In this document: one piece after another, positions 40,116 to 48,830 of the stretch
Layout of the letters: each line of letters starts with the position of its first letter
How positions within the stretch are numbered: position 1 is the first letter of the stretch
Source: CAIPVR01 sp049316905
Lineage (GTDB): Bacteria; Actinomycetota; Acidimicrobiia; Acidimicrobiales; Microtrichaceae
DNA length: 61,572 bases
Direction of reading: 5' to 3'
NCBI GenBank assembly: GCA_049316905.1
Contig: JBMOJH010000007.1
Location: 1-61,572 of the forward strand
Notes under the pieces: generated by a model
Databases searched by the model: none
Seen by the model: only the letters and a program-made list of their open reading frames with translations
Told to the model about the DNA's origin: nothing
Translations under genes and position numbers: made by a program

Positions 40116-43100
40116 ATGTGCGGAATCATCGCGGTCGTCCGTCGGGCGCCGACCCGGCTCCCGGTGCCGGTGACCTCGCTCGTCGCCCGCCTGCTCGAGG
40201 TCGAGCGCCTGCTCGCGGGTGAGGTCGATCCCGACGGCCTCGCCGCGGCCGCGACGGCGCTCGCCGAGGTGGACCGGGACCTCCGCGGGGTGCCGGGCCT
40301 GCTCGCCCTCCGCGAGGACGCGGACGCGACCGGGCGGCTCGCCGCCCTCGTCGACCGGCTCGACGGCGTGGCGGCGGGCATCGAGCGGGACCTCGACGAT
40401 CCCCGCCACCTCGTCGACCCGGCCCGTCTGGAGGCCACCAACGCGGCGCTGATCCGGGCGAAGGACGCGCTGTGGGCGATCGGCCGTGACCGGCTCCGGG
40501 CCGTCGCCGAGGTGACCGGCCTCGACGAGGGCGGTGCCTCGCCCGCCGGCCTGGGTGTGCTGTTCAGCCTGCACCAGGCGCTGTCCGCGCTCGACCGCCT
40601 GGAGGTGCGCGGCCGCGACTCCGCCGGGCTCGAGGTGCAGCTCACCGGCCACGACCTCGACCCGGCCGACCCGTGGGTGGCCGCCGCGCTCGCCGAGCGG
40701 GCCGACGTCGCCTTCACGGGTGGCTCCGCCCGTCTGCGCGACGGGGTGCTGGTGGTCGTCCACAAGGCGGCCGCGGAGATCGGGGAGCTCGGCGACAACA
40801 CCGCCGCGCTGCGCCGTGGGCTGCGCGGTGACGAACTGCTCCAGCGCGCGTTGAGGGCGCCGTCGGTCGACGGACTGGTGCTCGGCCACACGCGGTGGGC
40901 CTCGATCGGCATCATCTCCGAGCCGAACGCCCATCCGCAGTGCTCGGAGGAGACCGGCGGCCCGACCGGACCGTTCGCCACCGCCGTGCTGAACGGCGAC
41001 GTCGACAACTACGCGGATCTGATCGCGGCCGACGACCTCCACCTCCCCGCCGAGATCACGACCGACGCGAAGGTCATCCCCACGCTGTTCAGCCGTGGCC
41101 TGGCCGGTGGCCTTCCGCCCCGGGAGGCGTTCCGCGAGACCGTGGTGCGGCTCGAGGGGTCGGTCGCCATCGCCGCCGCGGCGGCGCCCGCGCCGGACCG
41201 CCTGTTGCTCGCACTCCGGGGGAGCGGCCAGGCCCTGTACGTCGGGGTGGCCGAGGACGCGTTCATCGTCGCGTCGGAGCCGTACGGCGTGGTCGAGGAG
41301 ACCGCCACGTACCTCCGGATGGACGGTGAGACGCCGGCCGACCCGGACAACCCCACGGGGAGCCGGGGTCAGATCATCGAGCTCGATGCCACCGCCGCGG
41401 GTTCCGTGGAGGGGATCGGTCGCTGGTCCTACGACGGCACGGAGCTGCCCGTGGCCGGCGACGACCTGTCGACCGCCCAGATCACCACCCGCGACATCGA
41501 CCGCGGCGCGTTCCCGCACTTCCTGCTGAAGGAGATCACGGACGCGCCCGGGTCGTTCCGCAAGACCCTCCGCGGCAAGCTCGTCGAGACCGACGGCACG
41601 TTCGGCGTGGTCCTCGGCGACGACACGCTGCCGCCCGCCACCCGGGCCGGGCTCGCGGACGGGCGCATCATGCGGGTGCTGGTCATCGGCCAGGGCACCG
41701 CCGCGGTGGCGGGCCAGAGCCTGGCCCAGCACCTGTCGGAGCTGGTCGCCGAGACGCCGGTGAGCGTGGAGGCACTCCCCGCGACGGAGCTCTCGGGGTT
41801 CCGCCTTCGCGCCGACATGTCCGACACCCTCGCGGTGGCGATCTCGCAGTCGGGCACCACCACCGACACCAACCGAACCGTCGACCTGATCCGCGGTCGC
41901 GGCGCCACGGTGGTGTCGATCGTGAACCGCCGCAACAGCGACCTCACCGACAAGTCCGACGGGGTGCTCTACACCTCCGACGGCCGCGACGTGGAGATGA
42001 GCGTGGCCTCCACGAAGGCCTTCTACGCGCAGGTCGCGGCGGGCCTCGTGCTCGGCTACGCCATCGCCGCGCACGTGCCCGGCGCCCGCGGCGCTGAGCA
42101 CCCCGACGAGCAGGCGCTGCTCCGCTCGCTCGCCGAGATGCCGGAGGTGCTCGAGCGCACGCTGGCCACCCGGCCCGCCATCGCAGCGGCCGCCCTCTCG
42201 TTGGCCCCGTCGCGGCGGTACTGGGCGATCGTGGGCAACGGCGTGAACCAGATCGCCGCGCGTGAGCTGCGGATCAAGCTGTCGGAGCTCTGCTACAAGT
42301 CGATCGCCTGCGACGCCACCGAGGACAAGAAGCACATCGACCTGTCCTCCGAGCCGATGATCCTGGTCTGCGCCGCCGGCTTGGTGGGCTCCACGGCCGA
42401 CGACGTGGCCAAGGAGGTGGCGATCTTCCGGGCCCACAAGGCCGCACCCGTGGTGGTGGCCACCGAGGGCGAGCAGGGCTTCACCGCGGCGCTCGCCGTG
42501 CTGACCGTCCCGGCGACCCACCCGCGGCTCGGCTTCGTGCCGGCCACGATGGTGGGCCACCTCTTCGGTTACGAGGCCGCGCTGGCCATCGACGCCCAGG
42601 CCCGGCCGCTCCGCGAGGTCCGCGCCGCGATCGACGAGGCGGTCGCCGGCCTCGGCAGCGTGGCCGACGGCGCGGGCACCGGCGACCTCCTGGTGCGGCT
42701 GCGCGGCCGGATCACCGCACCGGCGATGGACTACCTCGACGGGCTGCGCGCGGGTGCCTACAACGGGCATCTCGAGGCCGCCACCGCCGTCCGGCTCGCG
42801 GGCCAGTTCCGTTACGCCCTGGGCGTGAGCCCGCTCGACGGGTACCAGCTCGAGTTCGGCAAGGTGGGCACGCCGGGCGTGGTGCTCGACGACCTCGTCG
42901 GCGGGCTCGGCGCGGCCATCGAGGAACTCACCCGGCCGGTCGACGCGATCAAGCACCAGGCCAAGACGGTCACGGTGGGCATCAGCCGCAGCGACGAGTC
43001 GCTCCTGCAGGTCCCGCTGGTCGCCGCGGTGCTCGCGGCCGGCTCGCCCCGGGACCGCCTCACGTACTCGACCCTGCGGTCGCTGGGTGAGCTCGATCCC

Positions 43101-43562
43101 GCGGTGGCCGAGGTGCTCGGCTCCACCCGCTACGCGGTGGAGCACGGCGCGGACCTCGACCGCGCCACCCTCGTGGTGCTCGACCGGACCGGGGTGTCCG
43201 TGGGGCTCCCCTCCCGGGTGGACCGCGACCCGCGGCTGCGGGGCACCAAGGCCCTCGTCGCCCGCGAGCAGGAGTTGATGGTCGCCAGGGGCCGTGCCGA
43301 CGGCCGCCTCGTGGTGATCGTGCCGGAGGCCAAGGACGGCGTGACCACCGGACTCCAGCTGCTGCACCTCTCCCTCGTGGACCGGCTCGCGCCGGCCACG
43401 GCCCGGGCGGTGCTGCAGGGCTACCGCCGGCGCTACCAGGCGCTGAAGGACGCGGTGACCGAGACCGAGGAGGTCTTCCGCGACGACCTGCTCGGCGAGC
43501 AGTCCGTCCCGGACCTGCTCACGGTGCCGATCCTCGACCTCGCCGACCGCTGGCGGTCGTGA
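40116..43562 (+). CDS. Outsized GlmS-like glutamine-dependent amidotransferase / SIS protein
   Basis: GlmS makes glucosamine-6-phosphate from fructose-6-phosphate and glutamine. Here Cys2 (MCGIIAVV) is the glutaminase nucleophile. RGRDSAG (from ~165), GHTRWAS (~257-263), NAHPQ and GDVDNY follow. The SIS half has LLKEI, SQSGTT (577-582) and VASTKAF (630-636), then a second SIS with VGNGVNQIAARELRIKLSE and DKKHIDL. The protein has 1148 residues against about 610. About 140 helical residues are inserted between Cys2 and RGRDSAG, about 45 before HTRW, and about 300 unassigned residues follow the second SIS. Position beside glmM supports the GlmS role. Start ATG 40116 has AGGAGG. Confidence 0.85.
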   Translation: MCGIIAVVRRAPTRLPVPVTSLVARLLEVERLLAGEVDPDGLAAAATALAEVDRDLRGVPGLLALREDADATGRLAALVDRLDGVAAGIERDLDDPRHLVDPARLEATNAALIRAKDALWAIGRDRLRAVAEVTGLDEGGASPAGLGVLFSLHQALSALDRLEVRGRDSAGLEVQLTGHDLDPADPWVAAALAERADVAFTGGSARLRDGVLVVVHKAAAEIGELGDNTAALRRGLRGDELLQRALRAPSVDGLVLGHTRWASIGIISEPNAHPQCSEETGGPTGPFATAVLNGDVDNYADLIAADDLHLPAEITTDAKVIPTLFSRGLAGGLPPREAFRETVVRLEGSVAIAAAAAPAPDRLLLALRGSGQALYVGVAEDAFIVASEPYGVVEETATYLRMDGETPADPDNPTGSRGQIIELDATAAGSVEGIGRWSYDGTELPVAGDDLSTAQITTRDIDRGAFPHFLLKEITDAPGSFRKTLRGKLVETDGTFGVVLGDDTLPPATRAGLADGRIMRVLVIGQGTAAVAGQSLAQHLSELVAETPVSVEALPATELSGFRLRADMSDTLAVAISQSGTTTDTNRTVDLIRGRGATVVSIVNRRNSDLTDKSDGVLYTSDGRDVEMSVASTKAFYAQVAAGLVLGYAIAAHVPGARGAEHPDEQALLRSLAEMPEVLERTLATRPAIAAAALSLAPSRRYWAIVGNGVNQIAARELRIKLSELCYKSIACDATEDKKHIDLSSEPMILVCAAGLVGSTADDVAKEVAIFRAHKAAPVVVATEGEQGFTAALAVLTVPATHPRLGFVPATMVGHLFGYEAALAIDAQARPLREVRAAIDEAVAGLGSVADGAGTGDLLVRLRGRITAPAMDYLDGLRAGAYNGHLEAATAVRLAGQFRYALGVSPLDGYQLEFGKVGTPGVVLDDLVGGLGAAIEELTRPVDAIKHQAKTVTVGISRSDESLLQVPLVAAVLAAGSPRDRLTYSTLRSLGELDPAVAEVLGSTRYAVEHGADLDRATLVVLDRTGVSVGLPSRVDRDPRLRGTKALVAREQELMVARGRADGRLVVIVPEAKDGVTTGLQLLHLSLVDRLAPATARAVLQGYRRRYQALKDAVTETEEVFRDDLLGEQSVPDLLTVPILDLADRWRS

Positions 43563-43581
43563 CCCCGGCCGGGGGCGCACC

Positions 43582-43947
43582 GTGAAGGGGGTGGGCACCG
43601 ACCTGGTGGAGGTCGGCCGCCTGCGCGCCGCCCTCGGCCGCACACCGGGCCTCCGGGACCGTGTGTTCACCCCCGGGGAGCTCGCGGACGTGGCATCGCG
43701 TCGCGACCCCCTGCCCGGGCTCGCGGCCCGGTTCGCGGCGAAGGAGGCCGTGATGAAGGCCCTGGGCGTCGGGTTCGACCGGGTGCCGTTCACCGCGGTG
43801 GAGGTCCGCTCGGGCGAGGGCGGCGCCCCTCGGGTCGAGCTCTCGGGCGCGGCCGCGGCACGGGCGGAGGAGCTCGGGGTGACCGTCTGGCACGTGTCGC
43901 TGACCCACACCGAGGAGCTGGCGCAGGCGGTGGCGCTCGCCGAGTGA
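43582..43947 (+). CDS. acpS: Holo-[acyl-carrier-protein] synthase
   Basis: AcpS transfers 4'-phosphopantetheine from CoA to the ACP serine. The 121-residue product has GVGTDLVEVGRL with D7 and RFAAKEAVMKALG with E55, the two metal-binding acidic residues, and ends WHVSLTHTEELA. The start is GTG 43582, 19 bases after the glmS-like stop. Confidence 0.95.
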   Translation: MKGVGTDLVEVGRLRAALGRTPGLRDRVFTPGELADVASRRDPLPGLAARFAAKEAVMKALGVGFDRVPFTAVEVRSGEGGAPRVELSGAAAARAEELGVTVWHVSLTHTEELAQAVALAE

Positions 43948-43979
43948 GGCGGGCGGACCGCCCGGGGCGGGGCGGGCGC

Positions 43980-43985
43980 GAAGAT
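43980..43985 (+). promoter_or_regulatory. -10-like box six bases before nnr
   Basis: GAAGAT keeps A at position 2 and T at position 6 and ends exactly six bases before GTG 43992. This matches the leaderless pattern seen at guaB, 55588 and 60146. Confidence 0.3.
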
Positions 43986-43991
43986 GGACCC

Positions 43992-45371
43992 GTGATCCCG
44001 GTCGTGACCCCGGAGGAGATGGCGGCGGTGGACGCCGCCGCGCCCGAACCCGTGGGGGTCCTCATCGCCCGCGCCGGGGCCGCCGTGGCCGCCGCGGCGC
44101 TCGACCTGCTCGGGGGCGCGTCCGGGCGGCGGGTCGTGGTGGTCGTCGGACCCGGCAACAACGGCAACGACGGCCGGGCCGCCGCCGAGCTCCTGGAGCG
44201 CCGCGGGGTGCGGGTGACGGTGCACGAGGCCGCATCGGCACCCGCCGTCCTGGAGCCCGCCGACCTGGTGGTCGACGCGGCGTTCGGCACCGGGTTCCGG
44301 GGCACGTACGGCTTCCCGGATCCCGATGGTGCGCCGGTGCTCGCGGTCGACATCCCCTCCGGAGTGGACGGGCTGACCGGTCTCGCCGCGGGGGCGCCCG
44401 CCCCGGCGGTGGCGACCGTGACGTTCGCGGCACTCAAACCGGGACTGCTCCAGGGCGCCGGTCCGGCCCACTGCGGAGAGGTGCGCGTCGCCGACATCGG
44501 TCTCGACGTGTCGGGCGCGCGGATCCACCTGGTCGAGGACGCGGACGTGGTGGCGTGGATCCCGGAGCGCGCTGCCGACGATCACAAGTGGCGCCGGGCC
44601 GTGTGGGTGGTGGCCGGGTCGCCCGGCATGACCGGCGCCGCGCGGCTGTGCGCGTCGGCCGCCCTGCGCGGCGGTGCCGGGTACGTGCGGCTCTCGGTCC
44701 CCGGCGATGTCGGCCCGCCGGAGCCGGTCGAGGCCGTGCACGTCCCGTTCCGCGAGGCCGACTGGTCCGGGGAGCTCGGTGCCGATGCCGACCGATTCGC
44801 CGCGGTCGCGATCGGACCGGGACTGGGTCGGGCCGATGGCACCGCCGCGGCGGTCCGCCGGGCCGCCACCGAGCTCGCCCGGCCGCTGGTGCTCGACGGG
44901 GACGCGCTGGCCGCGCTGGGCTCGGACGCGCCCGCGCTGCTCGCGGCCCGCACCGCGCCGACCGTGCTCACCCCGCACGACGGCGAGTTCGAACGGCTCA
45001 CCGGCGCGGCCCCCGGGCCCGACCGCGTGGCCGCCGCGCGCGACCTCGCCGCCGCCACCGGTGCCGTGGTGCTGCTGAAGGGACCGACCACGACCGTCGC
45101 CGCTCCCGACGGGGCCGTGCTCCTGGTGCGCGCCGGTGACGCCCGCCTCGCCACTGCGGGCACCGGCGACGTGCTGACGGGGCTCGTCGCGGCGCACCTC
45201 GCCTCGGGCGCGGACCCGCTCCGCGCCGCGGCGGCCGCGGCCCACGTGCACGGCCTCGCGGCCCGTTGCGGCCCGTCCCGCGGCCTGGTGGCCGGCGACC
45301 TGCCCGAGCTGGTGCCGGTGGCCTGGGAGCTCCTGCTCGGTGGCACGTCCTTCCCCGGAGTGACGGCATGA
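43992..45371 (+). CDS. nnr: Bifunctional NAD(P)H-hydrate epimerase / ADP-dependent NAD(P)H-hydrate dehydratase
   Basis: This enzyme repairs hydrated NAD(P)H: the N-terminal YjeF-like domain epimerises and the C-terminal carbohydrate-kinase-like domain dehydrates using ADP. With GTG 43992 it has 459 residues. The epimerase half shows VVGPGNNGNDGRAAAELL, DAAFGTGFRG and VDIPSGVDG. The dehydratase half shows VVAGSPGMTGAARL, LTPHDGEF, LLKGPTT and GTGDVLTGLVAAHLA. The glycine-rich loop reads NNGNDG instead of the usual NNGGDG. It overlaps alr by four bases. Confidence 0.94.
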   Translation: MIPVVTPEEMAAVDAAAPEPVGVLIARAGAAVAAAALDLLGGASGRRVVVVVGPGNNGNDGRAAAELLERRGVRVTVHEAASAPAVLEPADLVVDAAFGTGFRGTYGFPDPDGAPVLAVDIPSGVDGLTGLAAGAPAPAVATVTFAALKPGLLQGAGPAHCGEVRVADIGLDVSGARIHLVEDADVVAWIPERAADDHKWRRAVWVVAGSPGMTGAARLCASAALRGGAGYVRLSVPGDVGPPEPVEAVHVPFREADWSGELGADADRFAAVAIGPGLGRADGTAAAVRRAATELARPLVLDGDALAALGSDAPALLAARTAPTVLTPHDGEFERLTGAAPGPDRVAAARDLAAATGAVVLLKGPTTTVAAPDGAVLLVRAGDARLATAGTGDVLTGLVAAHLASGADPLRAAAAAAHVHGLAARCGPSRGLVAGDLPELVPVAWELLLGGTSFPGVTA

Positions 45372-46486
45372 CGCGCCCCTCGGTGGCCGAGATCGACCTG
45401 TCGGCCGTGCGCCACAACGCGGCCGGTCTGCGGGCCGTGTCGGGCCCCGCCCGGCTGTGCGCGGTGGTGAAGGCCGACGGCTACGGGCACGGATCGGTTC
45501 CGGTGGCCCGCGCCGCGATCGACGGGGGCGCCGACCAGCTCGCCGTGGCACTGGTGGAGGAGGCGCTGGTGCTCCGCGACGCGGGGGTGGACGCGCCCGT
45601 GCTCGTCCTGAGCGAGCAGCCGGCCGACGCGCTGGCCGCAGCCGCTCGCACCGGGCTGACCCCCACCGTGTACACCCCGGAGGGGATCGACGCGGCCGCG
45701 GCCGCGGCGAACGACGCGGGGCTCGATGAGCCGTGGGCCGTGCACCTCAAGGTGGACACCGGCATGCACCGTGTGGGCTGCGATCCGACCGACGCGGTGG
45801 AACTGGCGCGCCGCGTGCTCGACGCCGGGCTCGTGCTGGGCGGCACCTTCACGCACCTCGCCGTGGCGGACGAGCCCGAGCGCCCCGAGACCGACCTGCA
45901 GCTCGACCGCTTCGACGCGGTGCTCGCCGCGCTGGAGGCTGCCGGGATCGATCCGGGTGTGCGCCACGCGGCGAACTCGGCCGGGCTCCTGGCCCACCCG
46001 CGGAGCCACCTCGACCTGGTGCGCGCCGGGATCGCGCTCTACGGGCTGGCGCCCCGGCCCGGTCTCGCCGGTGACCTCGACCTGCAGCCCGCCATGTCGG
46101 TGCGCAGCGAGGTGACGCTGGTGAAGCCGGTCGCGGCGGGGGAGGGGGTCAGCTACGGCCTGCGCCACGTGTTCGAACGGGACGCCGTGGTGGCCACCGT
46201 TCCGCTGGGGTACGCCGACGGTGTCACGCGGTCGCTCGGCCTCGCGGGCGGGTGCGTGCTCATCGGCGGCGTGCGCCGACCCATTCGTGGCGTGGTCACC
46301 ATGGACCAGCTCGTGGTGGAGGTGACCGACGGTCCGGCCGTCCGCGCCGGCGACGAGGTGGTCCTGCTCGGCCGCCAGGGCGACGACGAGGTGACCGCGG
46401 ACGAGTGGGCCGGGCGCACCGGCACCATCTCCTACGAGGTCGTCTGCGGGTTCGGCCCGCGGCTGGCCCGGGTCCACCGGGGGTGA
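45368..46486 (+). CDS. alr: Alanine racemase
   Basis: Alr is a PLP enzyme supplying D-alanine for peptidoglycan. The 372-residue product has the PLP lysine K35 in AVVKADGYGHG, HLKVDTGMHRVG, GIALYGLAPRPG and the C-terminal barrel with VVTMDQLVVEV. ATG 45368 overlaps the nnr stop (ATGA). The following gene starts in its own stop (GTGA), so these genes are translationally coupled. Confidence 0.97.
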   Translation: MTRPSVAEIDLSAVRHNAAGLRAVSGPARLCAVVKADGYGHGSVPVARAAIDGGADQLAVALVEEALVLRDAGVDAPVLVLSEQPADALAAAARTGLTPTVYTPEGIDAAAAAANDAGLDEPWAVHLKVDTGMHRVGCDPTDAVELARRVLDAGLVLGGTFTHLAVADEPERPETDLQLDRFDAVLAALEAAGIDPGVRHAANSAGLLAHPRSHLDLVRAGIALYGLAPRPGLAGDLDLQPAMSVRSEVTLVKPVAAGEGVSYGLRHVFERDAVVATVPLGYADGVTRSLGLAGGCVLIGGVRRPIRGVVTMDQLVVEVTDGPAVRAGDEVVLLGRQGDDEVTADEWAGRTGTISYEVVCGFGPRLARVHRG

Positions 46487-47625
46487 ACGCCCTCCACGCC
46501 GTGCTGGTCGAGCCGTACCTGACGGGCTCGCACCGGGCGTGGGCGGAGGGCTGGGCCGCAACCTCCCACCACCACGTGACCGTGGTGGGCCACGAGGGCA
46601 CGGCGTGGCGGTGGCGCATGACCGGGGCGGCCGTCACCACCGCGGGCCTCCTCGAGGACCACGCCCGGCACCACGGCACGCCCGACGTGCTCGTCGTGTC
46701 CGACATGACCGACCTGGCCGCGCTCCGAGGGCTCCTCGGCCCACGCTGGGCCGCGGTGCCCTCGGTCCTCTACCTGCACGAGGACCAGCTCACGCAGCCC
46801 GTCGGGCCCAACGGCCACGGTGGTGACCGCCGGCTGGCCTGGGTCAACTGGACCTCGGCGCTGGCGGCGGACGAGGTGTGGGTGAACTCCGACTGGCACC
46901 GCCGGGGGTTCATCGACGCGCTCGGGCCGTTCCTGGCCGCGGTGCCCGACCACCCCCACGACCATCTCCTCGCGTCGGTGGCCGCCCGGTGCCGGGTGGT
47001 GCCGGTCGGGGCGGACCTCGCCGGGCTGCTCGCCGCCGACCGGGCAATCCGTGCCGCCGAACCGGAGGACGCTCCGCTGGTGCTCTGGAACCACCGCTGG
47101 GACCACGACAAGGGCATCGACCGGTTCCTGGTCTCCGCCCGCTCGCTCGAGGCCGAGGGGGTGCCGTTCCGGCTGGCGCTCCTGGGGGAGGACCGGCACC
47201 ACGACGCGTCGCGGTGGGTCGGGGAGCTCGCCCCGCTGGCCGGGCGGATCGAGCTGCGCGGCCGCCTCGACCGCGCCGGCTACGAGGCGGTGCTCGCCCG
47301 CGCGGACGTGGTGGTCGCGGCCGCACGGCAGGAGCACTTCGGGTTGTCGGTCGTGGAGGCCGTGGCCGCCGGGTGCGTCCCCGTGGTCCCCGACGACTGC
47401 TCGTACCGCGAGGTGGTGCCCGACCCGGCCGCCCGCTACCCGTCGGGCCGACTCACCACGGCGCTGCGTGACGCGCTCGCGGACCTCCCGGCCCGGAGCG
47501 CCGCGCTCGGCCCGCTGCGCGGGCACGTCGCGGGCTACGACTGGAGCCGGGTGGCGCCCCTCGCCGACGGACTGCTGGCCGACATGGTGGGGCGGGGCCG
47601 GGTCGAGCGGGTGGTCGGGCCGTGA
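46483..47625 (+). CDS. Glycosyltransferase resembling queuosine-tRNA mannosyltransferase (DUF3524/GTDC1-like)
   Basis: The 380-residue product has a GT-B layout. Its N-terminal half has VEPYLTGSHRAWAEGW, a WRWRMTG patch, SDMTDLAALRGLLG, VLYLHEDQLTQPV, ADEVWVNSDWHRRGFIDALG and AAVPDHPHDHL. As I recall them, these match landmarks of the DUF3524/GTDC1 family, whose vertebrate member mannosylates queuosine in tRNA-Asp. The C-terminal half is a glycosyltransferase group 1 domain with EHFGLSVVEAVAAGCVPVVP. It is coupled to alr by GTGA and lies near the tRNA t6A genes. Whether this organism makes queuosine is not shown here. Confidence 0.75.
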   Translation: MNALHAVLVEPYLTGSHRAWAEGWAATSHHHVTVVGHEGTAWRWRMTGAAVTTAGLLEDHARHHGTPDVLVVSDMTDLAALRGLLGPRWAAVPSVLYLHEDQLTQPVGPNGHGGDRRLAWVNWTSALAADEVWVNSDWHRRGFIDALGPFLAAVPDHPHDHLLASVAARCRVVPVGADLAGLLAADRAIRAAEPEDAPLVLWNHRWDHDKGIDRFLVSARSLEAEGVPFRLALLGEDRHHDASRWVGELAPLAGRIELRGRLDRAGYEAVLARADVVVAAARQEHFGLSVVEAVAAGCVPVVPDDCSYREVVPDPAARYPSGRLTTALRDALADLPARSAALGPLRGHVAGYDWSRVAPLADGLLADMVGRGRVERVVGP

Positions 47626-47684
47626 TCCCGCCGGTCCCCGGGACCTCCGTGGGGGCGCCGGACCGGCCGGGGCCCGGCGCTCGC

Positions 47685-47690
47685 TAGCAT
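47685..47690 (+). promoter_or_regulatory. -10 box for leaderless udg mRNA
   Basis: TAGCAT (47685-47690) lies seven bases before ATG 47698. No ribosome-binding site precedes the ATG. Confidence 0.45.
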
Positions 47691-47697
47691 CGGGCCG

Positions 47698-48267
47698 ATG
47701 CCCACCGCCTTCGAGGACCTGCGCGCCGAGGCCCTCGGTTGCACGCGCTGCCGACTGTCGGAGGGGCGCACGCAGGTGGTGTTCGGCTCGGGCGACCCCG
47801 ACGCCGACCTCATGTTCGTGGGGGAGGGCCCGGGCGCGGAGGAGGACCGCCGGGGGCTGCCGTTCGTGGGCCGGTCCGGCCAGCTGCTCGACCGGCTGAT
47901 GGCCGAGGAGATGGGCCGCACCCGCGACACCTGCTTCATCGCCAACGTGGTGAAGTGCCGCCCACCCGACAACCGAGACCCGCGGCCCGACGAGGTGACG
48001 GCGTGCCGGCCGTGGTTGGAGTCCCAGGTCGACCTGATCCGGCCGAGGGTCATCGTCACCCTCGGCAACTTCAGCTCCCGGCTCCTGCTCGACACCAAGG
48101 ACGGCATCACCAAGCTCCGCGGCCGCACCTACCCGTACCGCGACGGCACCGTGCTCGTGCCCACGTACCACCCCGCGGCCGTGCTCCGGGGCGGTGGCGA
48201 GCCCATGGCCCGGATGCGGGCGGACCTGGTGCGGGCCAAGCAGGCGCTCGCGGCGGTCGCGTCGTGA
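47698..48267 (+). CDS. Family 4 uracil-DNA glycosylase (4Fe-4S)
   Basis: This type of enzyme removes uracil from DNA and is typical of actinobacteria and thermophiles. The 189-residue product has the iron-sulfur ligands C15, C18, C87 and C103, the active-site motif GEGPGAEED (42-50), IANVVKCRPPDNR and the C-terminal YHPAAVLR. tsaE starts within its stop (GTGA). Confidence 0.95.
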   Translation: MPTAFEDLRAEALGCTRCRLSEGRTQVVFGSGDPDADLMFVGEGPGAEEDRRGLPFVGRSGQLLDRLMAEEMGRTRDTCFIANVVKCRPPDNRDPRPDEVTACRPWLESQVDLIRPRVIVTLGNFSSRLLLDTKDGITKLRGRTYPYRDGTVLVPTYHPAAVLRGGGEPMARMRADLVRAKQALAAVAS

Positions 48268-48830
48268 AGCCGGCACCGCGTCACACGTCCCCCGCTGTGC
48301 GGGCGGTGACCACCTCCGCGGACGACACCCGGGCGCTCGCGGCCGCGCTCGCGGAGCTCGCTCGGCCCGGCGACCTGCTGCTGCTCTCGGGCGACCTCGG
48401 CGCCGGCAAGACGGCGTTCTGCCAGGGCTTCGGGCGGGGCCTCGGCGTGACCGACCACATCACCAGCCCCACCTTCGCCCTGGTCCAGAGCTACGAGGGC
48501 CGCCTCCCGATGCACCACCTCGACGTGTACCGCCTCGAGCAGGTGGCCGAGGCGCTCGACCTCGGCCTGTCGGAGCTGCTCGACGAGGGCGCGGTGACGG
48601 TCATCGAGTGGGGCGATGCGATCGCGCCGGTGCTCGGCCACGAGTTCCTCGAGGTCCACCTCGTGCACGCCGACGATCCCTCCGAGCCCGACCGCCGCAC
48701 GATCGAGCTGGTCACGGTGGGCACGCGCTGGCAGGCCCGGGTGCGCGCGCTGGTCACGGTGCTGGGGCCGTGGGCGCCGCCCGAGGACCCCTCGGCCGAC
48801 GCCGCGCCGACCGGACAGGGTGGTGCCTGA
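48264..48830 (+). CDS. tsaE: tRNA t6A37 biosynthesis ATPase TsaE
   Basis: TsaE is the ATPase that resets the TsaB-TsaD complex in threonylcarbamoyl-adenosine synthesis at tRNA A37. The 188-residue product has Walker A GDLGAGKT (43-50), ITSPTFALVQSYEG, HHLDVYRL and VTVIEWGD. The start is GTG 48264 overlapping the udg stop. tsaB overlaps its end by one base. Confidence 0.96.
   Translation: MKPAPRHTSPAVRAVTTSADDTRALAAALAELARPGDLLLLSGDLGAGKTAFCQGFGRGLGVTDHITSPTFALVQSYEGRLPMHHLDVYRLEQVAEALDLGLSELLDEGAVTVIEWGDAIAPVLGHEFLEVHLVHADDPSEPDRRTIELVTVGTRWQARVRALVTVLGPWAPPEDPSADAAPTGQGGA

Noticed and set aside
38454..45551. Reverse-strand open frame of 2365 residues opposite rpsI to alr
   Set aside because: It is the shadow of strongly C/G-ending codons on the forward strand. 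The forward genes have clear family motifs, and the antisense translation is low-complexity Arg/Gly/Val/His.
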